From Candidatus Sulfotelmatobacter sp. (GTDB lineage Bacteria > Acidobacteriota > Terriglobia > Terriglobales > Acidobacteriaceae): DNA of 7,630 nucleotides. The number at the start of each line of letters is the position of its first letter. The first letter of the stretch is position 1. The DNA lies in contig JASHTD010000268.1 in NCBI GenBank assembly GCA_030040725.1, forward strand, positions 1-7,630, read 5' to 3'. The notes under the pieces are model-generated. The model was not told the origin of the DNA and did not search any database. It saw nothing but the letters and a program-made list of their open reading frames with translations. A program made the translations under genes and the position numbers. Shown piece after piece: positions 1 through 5,302 of the stretch.

Positions 1-1787
1 TTCAAGCTGAAGTTCACCTCGCACGCACCTGGAACACCGCAACCTCGCGGCAGGCTCACAACACCCGTCCAGCGCGCATTGCCGGCCCGCGCATTCAATT
101 TATCGAGTAGCGTTTCGTCTTTCGAGAGCAGCAGTTCTGCCGACGCAATCTCAACCGGTTCGTTCACTCCGCGCACGCCCACCCGCACGTTATGCAGGTG
201 CACCCTCCCGGTCACCTGGGGCGCGGAGAATCCTGACCCACCTTCCGACACATGATTGCTCCACACTCCCGCAGCCACCAGATCCAGCTGCGCCGTGCCG
301 TCCACATTGGCTTGCATCGCCGGCAATCCCAGCAGACTAGCCAATCGCAGTGTGTGCGAAATTTCTCCTTCTCCGCGAACCGCCACGGCATAACCGGAAG
401 GCCCGAACCACCCTCGTGCTTGCGCCGGCGTCGCCTTGCCCAGAGCCACCGGGAACGGCCCATACTCCAGACGCAATCCATTGGCGGCGTACACAAAGGG
501 TTCTTCCAGCGTACGCCTCGACCGCTTTTTCCCAGAAACCAGCACAAACGGTACCGTTCCCACCGGCCAATCGACCTGACTATTCTCCGATTGCAATCGC
601 AGATCGGTAATCTCCCCTTGTCCTTCGAGCGCTGGACCGTCCTGGGAGTTCCTATCTTCCCGCGCAATAAAATCTCCCTGCACTCCGCCCGCAGCCACCA
701 GGTCGGCAGGCAGATTTTTTTTCGCGCGCTGTGCCAGTTGTGTGACCGCGCTCATCGGCACATTAGCCAGTTCCAGCGAGAGATCGACTCGATGCACGCC
801 CGGCAGTCCGGCGTCGCCGTGCAGCGTGATCATTCCATTGCCCATCGGCAGGCTGCAGAAAATCTGGTGCATCATCTGCTCAACCGAGCTGTATCGTCCA
901 TCGCAGTGTACCTGCAGCCGCATCCCGCCCATGCTCGAGATGTCGTAGCGATGAAAGTCCTCGATGGAACCATCGGCGCCGATCTGCAACGTTGCCGGTG
1001 TGCCGTTCAGCGTGGCGTCCAGCCGTGCTTCTCCGCGCCATCCTTTGTCGTTTCCCGATATTAATTTTGTCAGTTGCCCCAGCGGCGCTCCGCTCCATTC
1101 CAGGCTGAATTGCAGCGGCGTCTCCCGCAGGCTCGGCGCGCGCTGCCAGCTCCCGTTCACCTGCAGCACTCCGGCATCGTTCAGATTTGTGTCGGTGCGC
1201 AGCGGCTGCGCTTTCAGCCGCACACCCCACGCGTTCTCCGATTCCTGCCATAACGCGAAATCGGCGTCGAGCAACGCATACGCCTTCTTCTCCGCTCCAG
1301 ATTTGAAATTGATCCGGCCTGAACTCGCCTCGATGTACGGAAAACCAGGCCGCACTTCCGATTTGGATTTCTTCGTCGGCGCTGTCGGAGTGCGTGCTGT
1401 GTGTTCCAGCAATTCTTCCAGGTTCCAGCGCCCATCAGCGCGCCGCACCAGGTTCAGGCTCGGCTCGCTCAACTCCAGCCGCGACACATCCAGCCTTCCT
1501 CGCAGCAGCGAAGCTAACCGCACTCTGGCAGTCACTTCCGCCGCGCGCAGCATCGGTTCCGCGCCAAACGAAGGGTCTTCCTCAATCACTAAATTTTCCA
1601 GATCGAAACCGGGAGGCAGGAACCGTAGATGAACCGAACCGATTTCCACTGGCCGCGCCACCGCGCGGCTGATCGAAGCCGCGATGCGCGCCTTCAGCCG
1701 CGATACGCCCGGCCGCGCCAGAAACAGAATCAGCAGGATCGCAGCGGCTGCGATGATCCTCCGCCGCTTGGACGAGAAGAACTTCAC
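1..1787 (-). CDS. AsmA-like envelope protein, 3' end beyond window edge
   Basis: An uninterrupted frame of 595 codons runs from a GTG at 1787-1785 off the left edge; I read it through codon by codon and saw no stop. The N-terminus is a short basic stretch (KRRR, residues 7-10) then one hydrophobic helix (about 11-24), a signal anchor. Residues about 30-130 have the typical AsmA-family opening: a conserved RPVEIGSV-like segment, alternating short beta strands, and SLNLVRRADGRWNLEELL at 110-127. The rest is strand-rich, as in the long beta-groove proteins of the AsmA/TamB class, which are linked to phospholipid traffic between inner and outer membranes. The end of the visible part contains LPRGCGVPGACEV, a Cys-containing motif. 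The start is fixed by an in-frame TAG at 1797-1799 and by the GTGA overlap with the upstream lepB stop, which implies translational coupling; no Shine-Dalgarno sequence is visible. Family assignment is by recognition of the N-terminus; precise function is unknown. Confidence 0.8.
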   Translation of the reverse strand, partial: MKFFSSKRRRIIAAAAILLILFLARPGVSRLKARIAASISRAVARPVEIGSVHLRFLPPGFDLENLVIEEDPSFGAEPMLRAAEVTARVRLASLLRGRLDVSRLELSEPSLNLVRRADGRWNLEELLEHTARTPTAPTKKSKSEVRPGFPYIEASSGRINFKSGAEKKAYALLDADFALWQESENAWGVRLKAQPLRTDTNLNDAGVLQVNGSWQRAPSLRETPLQFSLEWSGAPLGQLTKLISGNDKGWRGEARLDATLNGTPATLQIGADGSIEDFHRYDISSMGGMRLQVHCDGRYSSVEQMMHQIFCSLPMGNGMITLHGDAGLPGVHRVDLSLELANVPMSAVTQLAQRAKKNLPADLVAAGGVQGDFIAREDRNSQDGPALEGQGEITDLRLQSENSQVDWPVGTVPFVLVSGKKRSRRTLEEPFVYAANGLRLEYGPFPVALGKATPAQARGWFGPSGYAVAVRGEGEISHTLRLASLLGLPAMQANVDGTAQLDLVAAGVWSNHVSEGGSGFSAPQVTGRVHLHNVRVGVRGVNEPVEIASAELLLSKDETLLDKLNARAGNARWTGVVSLPRGCGVPGACEVNFSL

Positions 1788-2578
1788 CGGATGATTCTAA
1801 ACGTTCGCTTCCACCGCGTCTCATCGAAGAAGTGCAGCACTACGTGTCCCAGGAATCCGACGCGGTCGCCAATGCTCGTTCTCGTATACTCGTCACCTGG
1901 CGTCTCAAATGACCAATAAATGAACATCGGCCGCCCAATAATATTTTCCTTCGGAATGAACCCCCAATAGCGGCTGTCCAGGCTCACGCCCCGGTGGTCG
2001 CCCATCGCGAAATAATGTCCCGGCGGCACCACCAGGTCTCCATCTTGGATGTACGAAGGCAGTTGCGTCTGCCAGATTGGCGAGATATTCGGATCCGAAT
2101 CCGGCGGCACGGCGGGAAAACTGTTGCGGTAAGAATCGGTCGGATCGTCGCGATCGTGCAGAATATACGGTTCGTCCAGCGCCTGCCCATTGCGATAGAC
2201 CACGCCGTTGCGCAGGTGAATGTGGTCCCCGGGAATGCCGATAATCCGCTTCACCACGTACGTTCCCGCATACTGCGGGTCGGGATGCAGAAACACCACG
2301 ATATTTCCCCGGTTCACGTTGCGATAGGGAATGATCGGTCCGATCCAGGAACTTTTCGGCGCAAACGAGATGCGGTTCACGAATACGTGATCGCCGATCA
2401 GCAACGTGTCTTCCATCGAACTCGAGGGAATCTCGAACGCCTGCACGATGAACGTGATGATGAATAATCCCGTCACTAGCACCGCGCAAAGCGATGCCAG
2501 GAACTCTACCGTAGTTTCGCGCGGTTTTTCTTCAACTTCCTCTTTCGCCTTCTTCTCTTTCTTCGCCAATCGTTCCAT
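1784..2578 (-). CDS. lepB: Signal peptidase I, divergent second paralogue
   Basis: A 264-residue type I signal peptidase (S26A), which would cleave signal peptides on the outer face of the inner membrane. It has a Lys/Glu-rich cytoplasmic tail (1-22), one transmembrane helix (about 26-49), the catalytic serine in IPSSSMEDTL (Ser54), the general-base lysine in YVVKRIIGIPGD (Lys110), and box E around AMGDHRGVSLDSRYWG (191-206). Both dyad residues are present, so activity is expected. Two boxes deviate from the usual pattern: RGNIVVF where RGDIVVF is normal, and GDHRGVS where GDNRDNS is normal; the Ser, Asp and Arg of S.DSR (199, 201, 203) are kept. It lies 52 nt after the first lepB, and its stop overlaps the AsmA-like start. 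The ATG has no clear Shine-Dalgarno sequence (CCTACGG precedes it). The family is certain; whether its substrates differ from those of the neighbour is inference. Confidence 0.95.
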   Translation of the reverse strand: MERLAKKEKKAKEEVEEKPRETTVEFLASLCAVLVTGLFIITFIVQAFEIPSSSMEDTLLIGDHVFVNRISFAPKSSWIGPIIPYRNVNRGNIVVFLHPDPQYAGTYVVKRIIGIPGDHIHLRNGVVYRNGQALDEPYILHDRDDPTDSYRNSFPAVPPDSDPNISPIWQTQLPSYIQDGDLVVPPGHYFAMGDHRGVSLDSRYWGFIPKENIIGRPMFIYWSFETPGDEYTRTSIGDRVGFLGHVVLHFFDETRWKRTFRIIR

Positions 2579-2590
2579 CCGTAGGTTTTC

Positions 2591-2622
2591 AATTACAGGA
2601 TTTATAAATTACCCAATTACAA
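2591..2622. repeat. Degenerate octamer repeats of the AATTACNN type, block 2
   Basis: Four 8-bp units in register on the plus strand: AATTACAG, GATTTATA (degenerate), AATTACCC, AATTACAA. The block fills most of the 52-nt gap between the two lepB genes and begins eight bases after the first lepB stop. It shares AATTACAAAAT and the unit order with the block at 5261-5292, so the two are probably members of one dispersed repeat family. Confidence 0.7.
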
Positions 2623-2630
2623 AATCGTCC

Positions 2631-3461
2631 TCAATTCACCCGGCTCAGCGTGCGGTCCCAACGCGTGATCTGAAATAGATGCGTCACCACGTAAGAGAAA
2701 TGTGCCAGCTTATCGTTCAGCGTGGCCGAGGTTACCGGATCGCTTGGCAGGTCGCGCACCGACCAGTAAATCAGAAGCGGCCGTCCAATGATGTTTTCCC
2801 GCGGCACGAATCCCCAATACCGGCTGTCATAGCTGTCGTCCCGGTTATCGCCCATCACGAAGTAATACCCCTCGGGAACAATCAGTTGCCCATCCTCCAC
2901 CAGTTTGCGCAGCGTCAGCCACCACTCTGGCGTCTCGCCCGGCGCCACATCCAGCTGGGGAAAATCATCGCGAAACACATCGTTCGCCGGCCGGCTGAAG
3001 TGCGCATAAGCTTCCTTCAACGGAGTTCCATTCACGAACACCTGCTTGTTCACCAGTCGCACCCGGTCGCCCGGCACGCCGATCACTCGCTTTACAAAAT
3101 GCTGCGCCGGCGTCACCGGATAGTGGAACACCACAATATCTCCGCGCCGGATTCGCCGGTACGGCATAAAGAAATTTGCCGGCCCTCCGCTCCCGTAACA
3201 CAGCTTGTTCACCAGCAGATAATCGCCGACCAGCAGCGTATTCTCCATCGAGGGAGATGGAATCTGGAACGCCTGTACCACGAACGTAATCACGAAGATT
3301 GCAATCACCACCGTTCCCAGCAGCGACTGCAATGAACCGATCACATCCGGCACAAAACCTTCCGACCTCTTCCGCGGCTCACTGACCGGCGCCGGAGAAG
3401 CAGCCTCCTCGGGAACAGGCTCGGGGACCGGCGCTAACGACGGTTGATTCGAAAAATTCAT
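2631..3461 (-). CDS. lepB: Signal peptidase I, canonical copy
   Basis: A 276-residue S26A leader peptidase that removes signal peptides from exported proteins at the periplasmic face of the inner membrane. A Pro/Glu/Ala-rich cytoplasmic tail (1-35) precedes a single membrane helix (about 45-64). The catalytic Ser71 sits in IPSPSMENTL and Lys124 in FVKRVIGVPGD. RRGDIVVF (105-112) and MGDNRDDSYDSRYWG (203-217) match the family boxes fully, with Ser210, Asp212 and Arg214 in the expected places. An insertion between the lysine box and box E (about 145-190) differs from that of the neighbouring paralogue; the tails align well (TRWDRTL here, TRWKRTF there). It starts 20 nt after the rnc stop. The AGAAGGA before the ATG has no spacer, and no other ATG, GTG or TTG lies nearby in frame, so translation may depend on coupling to rnc. 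This is probably the housekeeping enzyme. Confidence 0.97.
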   Translation of the reverse strand: MNFSNQPSLAPVPEPVPEEAASPAPVSEPRKRSEGFVPDVIGSLQSLLGTVVIAIFVITFVVQAFQIPSPSMENTLLVGDYLLVNKLCYGSGGPANFFMPYRRIRRGDIVVFHYPVTPAQHFVKRVIGVPGDRVRLVNKQVFVNGTPLKEAYAHFSRPANDVFRDDFPQLDVAPGETPEWWLTLRKLVEDGQLIVPEGYYFVMGDNRDDSYDSRYWGFVPRENIIGRPLLIYWSVRDLPSDPVTSATLNDKLAHFSYVVTHLFQITRWDRTLSRVN

Positions 3462-3481
3462 TCCTTCTGCCGTACAGATTC

Positions 3482-4285
3482 CTACTTTTCTACCGGCCGC
3501 AATCCCCGCGCCGATTTCGTTTCCCCCGTTTGCAACCGCGCGTTCAGGTAGGTCAGCACCTGGCGCGCCGCATCCTGCTCCGCCGTTTTCTTCGTCGAAC
3601 CCTGCGCCCGTCCCACGAACTCCGCGCTTCGCTCTCCGTTCCTGGCGTTCAGCCGCGCTTCCACGGTGAAAATCTTGTTGTGCTCCGGTCCCGCTTCCTC
3701 CACCAGCACATAAGAAGGTTGCGGCAATCCCAGTCCTTGCAAAGTTTCCTGCAGTGCGGATTTGAAATCGGTCAGAGGCAGTGTGCCGCCCCCCCGCTCC
3801 ATGTTTTCCAGTTCAGGAATCAGAATTTCCCTCAGGATGAATCCCCGCGCCGGTTCCATCCCTCCATCCAGATACACGGCCGCAATCACCGCTTCCAGCG
3901 AGTCCACCAGGAGCGCCCGCTTGCTTCGCCCGCCGCTCTTTTCTTCTCCGCGCCCCAGCCGCAGGTAGTGTCCCAGTTCCAGCTTCTCCGCCACGCGGAT
4001 CAAATGCCTTTCACTCACGACGTGCGCGCGCAATTTCGAAAGCTCGCCCTCGCGGAACTTCGGGAAGCGCTGAAACAACTCCTCGCTGGTCACCAGCGAC
4101 AACACTGCGTCGCCCAGAAATTCCAGTTGCTCGTTATCGTTGACCCGAACCTTGACTTCCCCTGCCTGCTGCGACTCCTGTTCTCGCGCCTGCGAGCTGT
4201 GCGTAAGCGCCTGCTCGATAACCGCCCTGTGCCGGAAGTGGTATCCCAGCGCCGCTTCCAGCGCGGTGATTTCCCGTTCCTTCAT
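3482..4285 (-). CDS. rnc: Ribonuclease III
   Basis: A 267-residue double-strand-specific endoribonuclease that processes rRNA precursors and structured mRNAs. The N-terminal nuclease domain opens with ALEAALGYHFRHRAVIEQAL, aligning with the start of known RNase III proteins and supporting this ATG. The signature NEQLEFLGDAVLSLV is at 51-65; the acidic metal ligands correspond to Glu52, Asp59, Asp128 and Glu131 (DSLEAVIAAVYLDGG). A double-stranded RNA-binding domain spans about 172-248, from DFKSALQETLQ to the KKTAEQDAARQVL helix (232-244). It is longer than the E. coli enzyme (226 residues), through a loop at about 32-48 and a charged C-terminal tail. It begins 26 nt after the TPR gene stop and ends 20 nt before lepB. 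No strong Shine-Dalgarno sequence is visible. The rnc-lepB neighbourhood is common across bacteria. RNase III often autoregulates its own message, but no such site is evident here. Confidence 0.97.
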   Translation of the reverse strand: MKEREITALEAALGYHFRHRAVIEQALTHSSQAREQESQQAGEVKVRVNDNEQLEFLGDAVLSLVTSEELFQRFPKFREGELSKLRAHVVSERHLIRVAEKLELGHYLRLGRGEEKSGGRSKRALLVDSLEAVIAAVYLDGGMEPARGFILREILIPELENMERGGGTLPLTDFKSALQETLQGLGLPQPSYVLVEEAGPEHNKIFTVEARLNARNGERSAEFVGRAQGSTKKTAEQDAARQVLTYLNARLQTGETKSARGLRPVEK

Positions 4286-4311
4286 ATGGATGATTCGAGT
4301 CGCTTGGCGGT

Positions 4312-5184
4312 TTACTTCGCGGGTGGCGCACTCCCCCCGGTCAATTGCGTCAGCCGGTCTTTCTCTTTCCGCGCCGCGTCCCCTGCGGCCGTCCCCTCTT
4401 TCGTCATACCCACTGCCTGGTTCGCATACTTCAGCGCCTCGGGATATTTATTCTGCATATCCAGTGCTACCGAAAGCCGGAACACCGCAATCGGATCCAC
4501 CTGCTGCGGAAACGCGTCAATCGACTTCCGCAAATTGCTCTCCGCGTCCGGCCAATTCTTCTGGTCGAAATCGAGAGCCCCCAAGATCGCATACGCATCC
4601 GACCGCAGAAAATCCTTGTAAGCCTTCAACTGCTCCGGCGGATATCCCGAGGTCGGCAAATCCGTTTCCACCGTTTCCAGTGCTTTCTCCGCGTCTTTCT
4701 TCGCTTCGCCCAGCCGCTGGTCCCGGTCCAGATCCGTATCCCGCGTCCGCTCCGCCAGCACCTGCGACACTCCCAGCAGAGCCTCTGGATCGTCGGCATC
4801 ATAGGTCAGAACCTTCTGCGCCATGTCCAACATCTTGTCGGCGTTGTTCGCCTGTTGATATCCATGCATCGCCGCCTTGTACAGCACCGGCCGCAACTCG
4901 CTCTCCGGAAATTTCGCCGCAAAGTCGGCCGCGGCTTTTTCCTGCTGCGCCGGGTCGGTGATCGCCGCCGCCGTCTTGTACGCGTCAAACTCCGGCTGCG
5001 TCTTCGCCTGTGGCGGACGCTTTCCCGCCGGCGCCGCTGCTGCTGCCCCGGTCTGTCCACTCGATTGCGTGCTCTGCCCATTCGCTTGTGGCGCAGGCTT
5101 GCTGTTGTCCTGCGTCCATCCGCTCTGCCCGAGGCCCCACACCATCATTCCCAACATCGCGACCATCATCGCCGCTCGTTTCAT
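4312..5184 (-). CDS. Exported TPR-repeat protein, function unknown
   Basis: A 290-residue protein with an N-terminal signal peptide (MKRAAMMV onward; hydrophobic core about 4-18; likely cleavage near 20-26). A Gln/Ser/Ala/Pro-rich linker (about 27-62) leads to a helical domain of tetratricopeptide-like units: about 66-95, 98-130, 133-170, 193-226 and 230-262, with TPR-type positions such as AYAILGALDFDQKNWPDAES. TPRs are protein-interaction scaffolds; no catalytic motif is seen. I chose the ATG at 5184 rather than an in-frame ATG at 5244 because AAGGAG lies five bases before it and the signal peptide then begins directly with MKR. It sits 26 nt before rnc and after a 118-nt gap from the larger TPR protein, which shares its architecture (signal peptide, Gln/Ser linker, TPRs). 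It probably acts in the periplasm. No gene symbol is justified. Confidence 0.88.
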   Translation of the reverse strand: MKRAAMMVAMLGMMVWGLGQSGWTQDNSKPAPQANGQSTQSSGQTGAAAAAPAGKRPPQAKTQPEFDAYKTAAAITDPAQQEKAAADFAAKFPESELRPVLYKAAMHGYQQANNADKMLDMAQKVLTYDADDPEALLGVSQVLAERTRDTDLDRDQRLGEAKKDAEKALETVETDLPTSGYPPEQLKAYKDFLRSDAYAILGALDFDQKNWPDAESNLRKSIDAFPQQVDPIAVFRLSVALDMQNKYPEALKYANQAVGMTKEGTAAGDAARKEKDRLTQLTGGSAPPAK

Positions 5185-5189
5185 GCGTT

Positions 5190-5195
5190 CTCCTT
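5190..5195 (-). promoter_or_regulatory. Shine-Dalgarno AAGGAG that sets the TPR gene start
   Basis: AAGGAG followed by the five bases AACGC precedes the ATG at 5184. It decides between that ATG and the in-frame ATG at 5244, which lacks such a site and would put 20 extra residues before the signal peptide. Confidence 0.8.
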
Positions 5196-5240
5196 GGAAA
5201 ATTCGTCCCATGGGTAACATACAAACTCGCAGACCGCCAT

Positions 5241-5255
5241 GCACGGCAACCGTGC
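5241..5255. other. Perfect inverted repeat GCACGG-CAA-CCGTGC in the TPR-TPR gap
   Basis: A 6-bp perfect stem with a 3-base loop. In the leftward transcript it lies after the octamer block and about 56 bases before the TPR start. There is no U-run on the minus strand after it, so it is not a standard intrinsic terminator. It could be an RNA stabiliser, a processing site or an operator. Confidence 0.5.
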
Positions 5256-5260
5256 GAGGA

Positions 5261-5292
5261 AATTACTAAATTACCCGATTACTCAATTACAA
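5261..5292. repeat. Four octamer repeats of the AATTACNN type, block 1
   Basis: Four exact-period 8-bp units on the plus strand: AATTACTA, AATTACCC, GATTACTC, AATTACAA. The block lies in the gap between the two TPR genes, ten bases after the stop of the larger one in the sense of transcription. It is far more AT-rich than its surroundings. A related block lies at 2591-2622. Confidence 0.85.
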
Positions 5293-5302
5293 AATAGTGA
5301 TC

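Noticed and set aside
252..1632. Plus-strand frames and short minus-strand frames at the left end
   Set aside because: One continuous minus-strand frame with an AsmA-like N-terminus spans the whole stretch; the others are its shadows.
3530..4621. Long plus-strand open frame (363 codons) antisense to rnc and the TPR gene
   Set aside because: It mirrors the codon bias of rnc and the TPR gene, has no recognisable domain, and is Arg/Gln/His-rich as expected of a shadow frame. The minus strand encodes a clear RNase III.
5241..5255. Rho-independent terminator in the TPR-TPR gap
   Set aside because: The stem is only 6 bp and no T-run follows it on the minus strand.
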